From an uncultured Oscillospiraceae bacterium (GTDB lineage: Bacteria > Bacillota > Clostridia > Oscillospirales > Oscillospiraceae), in NCBI GenBank assembly GCA_934589525.1, contig CAKTOB010000005.1, positions 43,317 through 107,316 of the forward strand: DNA of 64,000 bases, written 5' to 3'. Position 1 is the stretch's first letter. Each line of letters opens with the position of its first letter. The position numbers and the translations under genes are program-made. The notes under the pieces were generated by a model. That model saw only the letters and a program-made list of their open reading frames with translations, was not told where the DNA came from and ran no database searches. Positions 44,922 through 51,984 of the stretch are shown here, one piece after another.

Positions 44922-45215
44922 TTGGGTAAGAAAAATCGGTATCGCGCGCTGGAGAAGCTAATGACCGAGCTTCTTTTGGGAGACGCTCTTGTTTTCGTGC
45001 TGTTTTTGGTGTTCTCCGCCAAGGGCTGGAGTGTTGTGCGGGTCATTGCCGCCACCGTCTCGATCCTTACTTCTGTTTTGTCCCTGGGCTGGCTGTTCAT
45101 CACCGGCGAGCTCATCCGCAGAAGAAGCTTCTGGATGGTAACGGGCTTTGCAAGCATCTTCCTGTGCTTGCTCATCTCCCTGATCCTCAAGTACCCCTGC
45201 CCGCCCATTGCGTAA
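44922..45215 (+). CDS. Small three-span membrane protein, unknown function
   Basis: 97 residues with a basic N-terminus (GKKNRYR) and three hydrophobic segments (about 19-33, 39-61 and 71-89). Start is TTG at 44922 with GGAGGG eight bases upstream. Own promoter and terminator. No family recognised. Confidence 0.72.
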   Translation: MGKKNRYRALEKLMTELLLGDALVFVLFLVFSAKGWSVVRVIAATVSILTSVLSLGWLFITGELIRRRSFWMVTGFASIFLCLLISLILKYPCPPIA

Positions 45216-45225
45216 AAAAGAATAT

Positions 45226-45266
45226 CGGGCCTGAACGGAAATGCTCCGATCAGGCCCGGTTTTTTA
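45226..45266 (+). terminator. Terminator of the gene at 44922
   Basis: Nine-base stem CGGGCCTGA/TCAGGCCCG (45226-45234, 45250-45258) followed by GTTTTTTATC. Confidence 0.88.
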
Positions 45267-45294
45267 TCTTCCCCTCATTTCTTTCTTTGTAACG

Positions 45295-45454
45295 ATTCAG
45301 TTGCCTTGGAAAAATTATCCACAAAGGGGCAGAGGACTATATGCAGATCATGAGCTTTGTCAGCACAGCCAAGAAACACGGAATGTCCCATTTTGAAGCA
45401 GTACGGGCTGCACTGGCTGGCAATGCGCTGACATTTGTTGCTCAGTGGGGATGA
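45295..45454 (+). pseudogene. Transposase C-terminal remnant (IS66-like)
   Basis: A frame closed upstream by TAA and lacking a start codon encodes about 53 residues ending at TGA 45452-45454, including MQIMSFVSTAKKHGMSHF and AVRAALAGNAL. This resembles the C-terminal helix region of IS66-type transposases (x-M-x-F-x-x-T-A-K-K-H-G). No N-terminal part or inverted repeats were found. It marks the left side of the AT-rich island. The remainder of 45455-45632 shows nothing I can assign. Confidence 0.5.
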
Positions 45455-45632
45455 AGTCCTTTCTCTTTTTGCATGATGAAAAAAGGTATCCACAGCTCTA
45501 AAACAAGGTATTTCGCCGGCCCTCGAAAAATCTACATTTTAGCCAAATCTTCTTCTCTTTGATGGGGCGGCTGAATAGATACGAAAAGACAACGATCAAA
45601 TCGGGTAGTTGCTGAATATCGTTTTAAATAGA

Positions 45633-45661
45633 TTGCATCACCCACCGATCCATGCTATACT
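45633..45661 (+). promoter_or_regulatory. Promoter of the Rgg-like regulator gene
   Basis: TTGCAT (45633-45638), 17-base spacer, TATACT (45656-45661), 50 bases before the ATG. Confidence 0.7.
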
Positions 45662-45711
45662 AAACATTCAAATAGCATATTCCGCACAACTGCGATTGGG
45701 GAGATGAGATA

Positions 45712-46629
45712 ATGCCAATTTTTAAGTTTGGATATATAATCAAGAGCAGGCGTGAAGAAATGGGATATACCCAGGAGGAACTTGCTGATGGAATTTGCTC
45801 TGTCCCAACACTGTCTCGCATTGAAAATGGAGAGCGGATGCCAAGCAAAGAGAATTTCGAAGCGCTTCTACAACGACTAGGTTATTCCAATGCTGAGCTT
45901 AATTCCTTTGTTGACGAGAAGGCATTCACCAAACATGAACTTAAATTTCAGTTGCGCCAAGCCGTCATTCTAAAGCAAATGGATAAAGCTGCGGAACTCT
46001 TTGAGAAATACCAAGAAAGTGTAAGCAACCCAACCCCAATTGATAGACAATCATTAATTCTTTATGAGGTACTCACACATCCCTCAAAATATACGCTTGA
46101 TCAGCGACTTGCTCCGTTTAAAGAAGCGTTGCGACTTACTTGTCCAAAATATGAAGACAATTACTTTCCTGCGTTATTATCCTATGAGGAAATCATTTTG
46201 ATAAATAACATAGCCGTTGCCCATTTTTATGCCGAAGCAAAAGAGAAAGCAATTAACTTATTATTTGGCCTAAAACGCTACTACGAGAACCATATCATTA
46301 ACCCAGAGGAGGCATTACGGACACAGCCTCTCGTTCTATATAACTTATCTAAATATTTAGGATTGGTCGAGCGGTTTGATGAGTCCATTGAAGTTAGCAA
46401 TCAAGGAATTCGAGTTTGTGTGGAAACAGGTCGTTGTACGATGCTTCCAAAATTATTCTTCAATCATGCTTGGGCACTCATAAAACGCGGGTACACGGAC
46501 GATTTTGGAACGGCTAAGCAGTCTACAAAGAAAGCATACTACTTAGCCGTTATTTTGAAGCAATCCAAGTCAGCAGACTTGTATCTTAGGTTCTTTATAG
46601 ATACCTTTGGTGAAGAAATGTCACTGTAA
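45712..46629 (+). CDS. Rgg/PlcR-type (RNPP-like) peptide-responsive regulator
   Basis: 305 residues. N-terminal XRE helix-turn-helix (GYIIKSRREEMGYTQEEL then PTLSRIENGERMPS, about 7-45), followed by an all-helical C-terminal region with tetratricopeptide-like repeats (about 75-300), the layout of Rgg, PlcR and ComR receptors that bind short imported peptides. AT-richer codon use than the flanking core genes suggests transfer. Its last nine bases overlap the 3' end of the convergent 48-residue secreted peptide gene, an arrangement known for rgg/shp pairs. It likely controls the peptide and/or the exporter operon downstream; ligand unproven. Confidence 0.85.
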   Translation: MPIFKFGYIIKSRREEMGYTQEELADGICSVPTLSRIENGERMPSKENFEALLQRLGYSNAELNSFVDEKAFTKHELKFQLRQAVILKQMDKAAELFEKYQESVSNPTPIDRQSLILYEVLTHPSKYTLDQRLAPFKEALRLTCPKYEDNYFPALLSYEEIILINNIAVAHFYAEAKEKAINLLFGLKRYYENHIINPEEALRTQPLVLYNLSKYLGLVERFDESIEVSNQGIRVCVETGRCTMLPKLFFNHAWALIKRGYTDDFGTAKQSTKKAYYLAVILKQSKSADLYLRFFIDTFGEEMSL

Positions 46630-46767
46630 GAGGACACCATCTTCATCGATACACTGCTGGGTTTCTACCATGTCGTCGTAGTTTACATTAATTTTGCTGG
46701 TTGTTCCAAAAACCAGAGCCAGCGCAATCATAAAACTGCAAACGCACCTCAAGATCTTCGACTTCAT
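46621..46767 (-). CDS. Small secreted peptide, putative signalling pro-peptide
   Basis: 48 residues: basic start MKSKILR, hydrophobic core CVCSFMIALALVFG, then a polar acidic tail ending CIDEDGVLLQ. A strong GGAAGGAGGTG ribosome site sits seven bases before the ATG at 46767. Length and layout resemble PapR-type exported pheromone precursors; the C-terminal residues would be the mature signal. It converges with and overlaps the regulator gene by nine bases. No family match is recognised; function is inferred from context only. Confidence 0.62.
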   Translation of the reverse strand: MKSKILRCVCSFMIALALVFGTTSKINVNYDDMVETQQCIDEDGVLLQ

Positions 46768-46819
46768 ACAAGCACCTCCTTCCGTCATGTGATTAAAACA
46801 TTCTATAATCGACTTATAA

Positions 46820-46875
46820 AAAATACCATGCCGTAAACGGAAAATAAAATTTTCCAATTACGGCATGGTGTTTTT
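46820..46875. terminator. Bidirectional hairpin between the peptide gene and the exporter operon
   Basis: Perfect 11-base stem CCATGCCGTAA/TTACGGCATGG (46826-46836, 46858-46868), with an inner GGAAAAT/ATTTTCC pairing, flanked by A/T tracts on both sides so that either strand ends in a T-run. It lies upstream of both divergent units, an odd place for a terminator; it could insulate them or act as an attenuator. The 46876-46978 stretch has no clear promoter. Confidence 0.65.
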
Positions 46876-46978
46876 ATTTTTTATGAGATAGTATCATAAT
46901 GGTATCAACACTCTAACCCGAAAGTTTTTTTCAAATGGTACACAGGTACTATGTTCATTTATCCCTAAAGCGGAGGGA

Positions 46979-47194
46979 ATGTTATCAACTAATTATCCCA
47001 ATAGTATTATTCCCACTTCTTACCTAAATCCTTTGCCTGAGATGTGTATTAAATGCTACGACTTTCCCTGTTGCGGAGGCATTCGCCCTTGCTTCCAGTG
47101 TAGTGGTAGTTATCCACATAAAGAATCTATCAAAAAACGGATTCAACTATATCTAGACACACAGAACGGAGACGACATATGTACCGATATCTAA
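46979..47194 (+). CDS. Cys-rich small protein resembling a SPASM/twitch tail
   Basis: 71 residues with six cysteines packed as C-x2-C-x4-CC-x5-C-x2-C (CIKCYDFPCCGGIRPCFQC, about 23-41), followed by KESIKKRIQLYLDTQ. The pattern resembles the C-terminal Fe-S cluster region of radical-SAM peptide maturases (C-x2-C-x-x-x-P-x-CGG), but the SAM domain is absent. It may be a stand-alone metal-binding protein, a remnant of a maturase, or a Cys-rich precursor peptide. GGAGGGA sits unusually close to the ATG. Its end overlaps the exporter gene by 16 bases, implying coupled translation. Confidence 0.6.
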   Translation: MLSTNYPNSIIPTSYLNPLPEMCIKCYDFPCCGGIRPCFQCSGSYPHKESIKKRIQLYLDTQNGDDICTDI

Positions 47195-48825
47195 TTCGTA
47201 AAAATCCAAGTATTTTACTTTACATTCTTATTTCACCCCTTCGTGCTGTAAGTAATGTCGCGTGCGCTGGGGCATTAGCTGTAGCCGTGGATTATGCCAA
47301 CAATGGGGAACTAAACAACGCATGGAAGTACGCAGTATTTTTTGGTGCCTACATTCTACTGGATATGTTAATAGATGTTGCAGATCAAGCTATACGTTTG
47401 CGTGTAACTGAACAAACGATGGTGCAACTACGAACAGATGTCTACCATAAGTTGTCAAGAATGTGTTACCTGCATTTTTTTCAGCACAACAGCGCAGATT
47501 ATCTCTCTAATTTAACCACGGATGTTGAAATCCTACGAAAGAGCTTTTTCTCTACATTACTTGCAATGTACTCAGATTTTCTGCGCTGCATCACCGCTAT
47601 TGCATTGCTGATCTATCTAAGTCCAATGCTTGGTATATTCGTACTAGTTACTTCACTGCTTCAGACTCTGATTCCAATAATTTACTCAAAGAAATTGGAA
47701 CAGTCAGGTGCTCAGCATTCCAATGCGCAAGAACTCCATATGAAAGTACTTAAGGAAAACCTCTCTGCGTTCCTCCCCGCAAAGACATTTCATGTTGAAG
47801 ATAAGTTGGAGCACAATTATATCGCTACCCTATCCAATACGGAAGAAAAACTCCGAAAAATGCGTTTCCTCAAAGAGTGGACAAGTTCATTGTCTTTTGT
47901 TTTCAATCAAATCGCCCACTTGGGGGTCTTTCTACTAGGAGCTATACTCAGTATCAAAGGGCTCATCGACATTGCCGAAGTTGTTGCAGCCTCCGAGCTG
48001 ATTGTCTATATTAGTTATCCAATTTTATGGCTAAACGGCGAAATTTCAGAATTACGGACTTCAAAAGTCCCTATACAGAAACTCACGGCGATATTAGAAG
48101 AACCAGAGGATCTAGGTGGTTCAGAGCACTTGCATCATGCAAGTGGAAAAATTGTCGTGAGGGATCTTCATTTTAGTTATCGTGATAGGCCGGTACTCTC
48201 TGGCATTTGCTTCACTTTTGAATCCGGGAAAAAATATCTTATAACCGGACCAAGCGGTTGTGGAAAATCCACTTTACTCAGCTTGATTTCTGGACTTCGA
48301 GATGACTATACAGGCTCCATCATGCTCGATGATACCGAAATAAGGAATCTCAGTAGACAAAGTCTAACCCGATTTTTATGTATAATAAATCAAGAGCCTT
48401 TTTTATTCGATGATACACTGTATAACAACGTGTGTCTGTATGAACCAATTGATGAGAACTCTGTTATAAATGTGTTGCAAAGAGTCGGTCTGGGTTCATT
48501 CATTTCTAACCTCCCCCAAGGAGTCCACACATCATTGGGAGAAGGCGCAGTAAATATGTCTGGTGGCGAAAAACAGCGCGTAGTAATAGCTAGGGCCTTG
48601 GTACGCAAGACTCCCATACTCCTTTTAGACGAAAGCACATCCCACTTAGATCCACACACAACATCTGAAATTGAAAGTCTTGTTTTAAGTCTTAGAGATG
48701 TAACTGTTTTACTTGTGTCACACAATGCATCAGATAATGCAAAAAAAGCGTTTGATCAGGTTCTTGAAATGAGCAACGGTATTTTGAACATTCAAAAAGA
48801 TTCCGCTCTGCCCAATAATCAGTAG
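47179..48825 (+). CDS. ABC transporter, fused permease and ATPase
   Basis: 548 residues: a six-span exporter-type membrane domain (about 10-290) and an ATPase domain with Walker A GPSGCGKST (357-365), signature MSGGEKQR (460-467) and Walker B ILLLDE (480-485). No N-terminal C39 peptidase domain, so it would not cleave a double-glycine leader. As a half-transporter it should work as a homodimer. Overlap with the Cys-rich gene and the neighbouring peptide and regulator genes suggest export of a peptide product; the substrate is unknown. AT-rich, like the rest of the island. Confidence 0.9.
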   Translation: MYRYLIRKNPSILLYILISPLRAVSNVACAGALAVAVDYANNGELNNAWKYAVFFGAYILLDMLIDVADQAIRLRVTEQTMVQLRTDVYHKLSRMCYLHFFQHNSADYLSNLTTDVEILRKSFFSTLLAMYSDFLRCITAIALLIYLSPMLGIFVLVTSLLQTLIPIIYSKKLEQSGAQHSNAQELHMKVLKENLSAFLPAKTFHVEDKLEHNYIATLSNTEEKLRKMRFLKEWTSSLSFVFNQIAHLGVFLLGAILSIKGLIDIAEVVAASELIVYISYPILWLNGEISELRTSKVPIQKLTAILEEPEDLGGSEHLHHASGKIVVRDLHFSYRDRPVLSGICFTFESGKKYLITGPSGCGKSTLLSLISGLRDDYTGSIMLDDTEIRNLSRQSLTRFLCIINQEPFLFDDTLYNNVCLYEPIDENSVINVLQRVGLGSFISNLPQGVHTSLGEGAVNMSGGEKQRVVIARALVRKTPILLLDESTSHLDPHTTSEIESLVLSLRDVTVLLVSHNASDNAKKAFDQVLEMSNGILNIQKDSALPNNQ

Positions 48826-48848
48826 GGATATATTTTTTGGGGGGGTAC

Positions 48849-48909
48849 AAAATTTGTGCTTGACTTTGAACTATTTCTGATGGATGGGTTAATTCTGCGG
48901 GAATTAAGG
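48849..48909 (+). mobile_element. Orphan right end of an IS1634-type element
   Basis: These 61 bases nearly duplicate, in the same orientation, the right end of the complete element (50655-50715), from AAAATTTGTGCTTGAC to the terminal GGGAATTAAGG. No transposase is attached on its left, so it is the leftover of an earlier copy. It lies 57 bases before the complete element. Confidence 0.8.
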
Positions 48910-48966
48910 TTGGAAAAACAAGCTTGAAAAGTTACCAAATAGTTACCCAAGGCAAAAACAGTAAAA

Positions 48967-50715
48967 CCTTAATTCCCGCCCAAATTAACCCCTACACTAC
49001 GGCATCGGTAACTCCAAGAGTTCATAGATTTCCCGTTGCTGCTTTGTCAGCGGGTTTAGGAGTCGTTCGTCCTCGCTGCCTGGGTACCGGATGGTTTTGA
49101 TTTTGTCCAATTCCAGGAGGATTTTTCTTAGGGTCAGCCCATTTCTCCGCATGTAGTCTTTCAGCCGCTTCAGAAGATAAGACCGGACGATCAGGGACAG
49201 GAAGGAGACAAACACTTTTCCCTGGGCCGTCTCGGAGGTATGGATGCGCAGACGTTTCATGTCCAGCTCGTTTTTCAGGTCATCAAAACTCTTTTCAATC
49301 GTATCCCGACGGCGGTAGATGTCCAGGATCTCTGCCGTCGTTTTCTTGAAATCTGTTTCTGCGATCAGGAAAAAGCCGCAGGCTTTCAGTGCCGCGTCTA
49401 TTGCCTGAAAGTTGCGTACAAACCCAAGTTTTCCGTCTTTTGACCTGTTGATATGGAAGAATCTCTCATAATGCAGCTTTTTCTCCGGAGGCTCCTCCAT
49501 GAGTTTCAAGTCATTTTCCTGGGCTTCAAGTAGCTCGTACAGTGCGGTCGTCTCCCGCAGTGCTTTTTCGGGGTCATAGTACAGGTGAATGTTCATCCGA
49601 AACCCCAGCACCGTAGACTCATAGCTTTTCCCGTAGGGCAGACCGGCCCCAAGGCGAAACTCGGAGTGGTTGATCAGTTCCGCACCGTGGGTCTCTACCA
49701 GCTCCTGACAGTATTTCAAGCTGCCCGGCAGAGCAATCACGAAACGGTAGCCGCCCTGGGTCAGGTATTGCAGATTCTCCTTGCTGTAAAAGCCACGGTC
49801 CATGACAAAGCGGGTGCGCTTGCCGTTGATGAATTCATTGTCGGCCACCATATACTTGAGATGTGTTTTGTCAGAAATGCTGCCTGGATAGACACGGTAG
49901 TACAGCGGCAGACCGCTCTCCTCCCCATAGTACATCCCCATATTGATCTGAGGAAGCTTCTCTTTGTCCCGGTTATAGCCCCATTCCAGTTCCCGGATGT
50001 TCTCACTGTAGGAAGAAATGCTCGTCACGTCATATGCCAGATATTCCTTCTGTTTCTTGTGCTTCATCCAATCCCGGAAGAACAGCTGAATATCCTCCTC
50101 CCGGAGAGAATTGAACATTTCACTGCACTTTTCATTGTTCATCCGGCCATTTTCAGCGGTTTTGTGTGTTTCTGTGTAATCATCCAGATAGTACATCACA
50201 TTGCCTTCGCTGAGCATGTACTGGGCAGCGGTCAGCATTTCCTTGCTGTTTTCAGGGAAATATTGCTCCACGGATTTGGTCACGCCAAGCTTCTTTGTAA
50301 CCTTCTCAAACACATCCGCAACGCCATGCTCTTTGACGGCCTTCGTGACTGGCATGGGCTGTTTCAAATAGATCTCGTAGTAGTTCCGGTTCGGAATGAG
50401 CTTGCCGGTTTCCTCATCCAACCGGCCGATGGAAGACCGGTCACAGGTAGGCTGGCCCTTTTCATTCCGATACGTTGCCGTTACATAGTACACATAGGTC
50501 TTCCCCGAGATCTTTTTGAGAGCGATCCCATGCTTCGGCAGCTCCACCTGTACACTTTTATCCAGTGCCATAACAGTACCTACTTTCAAGAAATGTATAG
50601 CCTAATTATAACATACACCAACAAAAAAGTCAAGCACTTTCTTCGGTTTTTTCCAAAATTTGTGCTTGACTTTGAACTATTTCAGTGGGATGGGTTAATT
50701 CTGCGGGAATTAAGG
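48967..50715 (-). mobile_element. Complete IS1634-family insertion sequence
   Basis: About 1.75 kb bounded by imperfect 24-25-base terminal inverted repeats: left CCTTAATTCCCGCCCAAATT, right (reverse complement) CCTTAATTCCCGCAGAATTA. Flanking GTAAAA at 48961-48966 and 50716-50721 is a 6-bp target duplication. One intact transposase gene, transcribed leftwards. Intact ends and gene suggest recent activity. Confidence 0.92.
48997..50571 (-). CDS. IS1634-family (IS4-group) DDE transposase
   Basis: 524 residues. Catalytic core pieces of the IS4/IS1634 group: LAYDVTSISSYSEN with the first Asp near 190, FVMDRGFYSKENL with the second near 255, and the Y-x2-R...IEKSFDDLKNELDMKRLRIHT (YREK-like) block with the Glu near 435. 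Start ATG at 50571 after AGTAGGT; the frame extends slightly to a TTG. The gene is intact, and its codon use is closer to the GC-rich chromosome than to the neighbouring island genes. Confidence 0.94.
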   Translation of the reverse strand: MALDKSVQVELPKHGIALKKISGKTYVYYVTATYRNEKGQPTCDRSSIGRLDEETGKLIPNRNYYEIYLKQPMPVTKAVKEHGVADVFEKVTKKLGVTKSVEQYFPENSKEMLTAAQYMLSEGNVMYYLDDYTETHKTAENGRMNNEKCSEMFNSLREEDIQLFFRDWMKHKKQKEYLAYDVTSISSYSENIRELEWGYNRDKEKLPQINMGMYYGEESGLPLYYRVYPGSISDKTHLKYMVADNEFINGKRTRFVMDRGFYSKENLQYLTQGGYRFVIALPGSLKYCQELVETHGAELINHSEFRLGAGLPYGKSYESTVLGFRMNIHLYYDPEKALRETTALYELLEAQENDLKLMEEPPEKKLHYERFFHINRSKDGKLGFVRNFQAIDAALKACGFFLIAETDFKKTTAEILDIYRRRDTIEKSFDDLKNELDMKRLRIHTSETAQGKVFVSFLSLIVRSYLLKRLKDYMRRNGLTLRKILLELDKIKTIRYPGSEDERLLNPLTKQQREIYELLELPMP

Positions 50716-50757
50716 GTAAAAATCAGTCTCGTTAAAAAGTTCAAAAAGCGCAAGAAA

Positions 50758-50786
50758 AACCCGGTAAACATCACGTTTACCGGGTC
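50758..50786 (-). terminator. Terminator of tRNA-Ala
   Basis: Stem ACCCGGTAAA/TTTACCGGGT with loop CATCACG, followed on the minus strand by TTTTTC, a few bases after the tRNA 3' end. Confidence 0.85.
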
Positions 50787-50792
50787 AAATTC

Positions 50793-50868
50793 TGGTGGAC
50801 TTGAAGGGATTCGAACCCTCGACCCCCACAATGCGAATGTGGTGCGCTCCCAACTGCGCTACAAGCCC
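50793..50868 (-). tRNA. tRNA-Ala (anticodon CGC)
   Basis: 76 nt with standard cloverleaf: acceptor GGGCTTG/CAAGTCC, anticodon loop TTCGCAT between CCACA and TGTGG giving CGC (reads GCG), T-loop TTCGAAT and encoded CCA. The AT-rich island and IS element lie directly downstream. Confidence 0.96.
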
Positions 50869-50888
50869 ATGTGTTCAATTGCTTGGGT

Positions 50889-50917
50889 ATTATAACTCTC
50901 TTTTCCAAAAAAGTCAA
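50889..50917 (-). promoter_or_regulatory. Promoter of tRNA-Ala
   Basis: TTGACT (50912-50917), 17-base spacer, TATAAT (50889-50894) on the minus strand. The -35 region coincides with the T-tract of the upstream antiporter terminator. Confidence 0.82.
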
Positions 50918-50950
50918 GCAGAAAGCAGTTATTTTTCCTGCTTTCTGCTT
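50908..50950 (-). terminator. Terminator of the CaCA antiporter gene
   Basis: Thirteen-base perfect stem AAGCAGAAAGCAG/CTGCTTTCTGCTT (50916-50928, 50938-50950), then GACTTTTTT on the minus strand. Confidence 0.85.
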
Positions 50951-50976
50951 GGGGTGATTTTGATGGGAGAGATGGC

Positions 50977-51963
50977 TTACATGGTAAACTGAATGGCGCA
51001 GAAACCGGCGTAAAGCAGCAGCAGCACAATGCCCTGATAGCGGGAGAGCTTCTTTGCTTTCAGCGCGGGCAGGGTCAGGAAGGCCATGACGAAGAGCATC
51101 AAGGGGATGTCCAGGACCAGGGAGGCGTTGCAGCCAAAGAGGGTGCTGGACTGGGGGATGCGGAAGGGGGCCAGGGTCATGGAGGCACCGCAGACCAGGA
51201 CCAGATTAAAGATGTTGGCACCGATCACATTGCCCAAGGACAGGGCACCGTGACCCTTGACCAGGGAGGTAATGGCGGTGACCAGCTCCGGCAGGCTGGT
51301 GCCCAGGGCTACAAAGGTCAGGGCGATGACGGATTCCGGAACACCCAGGGCCTTGGCGATCAGGGTGCCGTTATCCACCAGCAGGTCCGCTCCTACGGCT
51401 ACCAGTGCAGCGCCGATGATGAGCAGCAGGATGTCCTTACCCATGGAATTGGACTGGGCCTTCTCTTCCGCTTCCTGGGCCTCCTGTGTTTCCTCTGCGG
51501 CAACCACAGGATTCCGGAAGCCCTGGCGGATGGTGACGACCATATAGGCAACGAAAATCGCCAACAGCAGCAAGCCCAAGGGGCGGCCAAAATAGCCCGT
51601 CAGATAAACGTTCAGGCAGTAGATGGCGGCGGAGCCAAAGAAGAAGCACACCGGGGTTTTCAGCGCCTTGGTGTCCACAGGGCCGGGGCGGAGGGCCACG
51701 GTAATGGCGGCAATCAGGGCCGTATTGCAGATGATCGAGCCCACGGCGTTGCCGTAAGCGATCTCTCCGTGACCGGTCAGGGCGGAGGTGGCGGAAACCA
51801 TGACCTCCGGCAGCGTGGTGCCGATGGAAACCACCGTGGCGCCGATGATGATCTCCGGCACATGGAACCGCTCGGCAATGCCGGTGGCCCCGTCTACAAA
51901 CCAGTCGCCGCCTTTGATCAGCAAAACCAGTCCCAGAGCAAACAGAAGAACAGGTACAAACAT
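50977..51963 (-). CDS. Calcium/sodium antiporter (CaCA family, YrbG-like)
   Basis: 328-residue membrane exchanger with ten spans and the two inverted alpha repeats that form the ion path: GTTLPEVMVSATSALTGHGE with GNAVGSIICN, and GTSLPELVTAITSLVKGHGA with GNVIGANIFN. A cytosolic Glu/Ala-rich loop (about 155-175) joins the halves. Probably exchanges Ca2+ or K+ for Na+. Followed by a strong terminator; 21 bases separate it from the acyltransferase-like gene upstream. Confidence 0.94.
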   Translation of the reverse strand: MFVPVLLFALGLVLLIKGGDWFVDGATGIAERFHVPEIIIGATVVSIGTTLPEVMVSATSALTGHGEIAYGNAVGSIICNTALIAAITVALRPGPVDTKALKTPVCFFFGSAAIYCLNVYLTGYFGRPLGLLLLAIFVAYMVVTIRQGFRNPVVAAEETQEAQEAEEKAQSNSMGKDILLLIIGAALVAVGADLLVDNGTLIAKALGVPESVIALTFVALGTSLPELVTAITSLVKGHGALSLGNVIGANIFNLVLVCGASMTLAPFRIPQSSTLFGCNASLVLDIPLMLFVMAFLTLPALKAKKLSRYQGIVLLLLYAGFCAIQFTM

Positions 51964-51984
51964 ATACTTACACTCCTTATTATT

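Noticed and set aside
45275..45493. 72-codon frame on the minus strand
   Set aside because: Antisense to the transposase remnant, no ribosome site.
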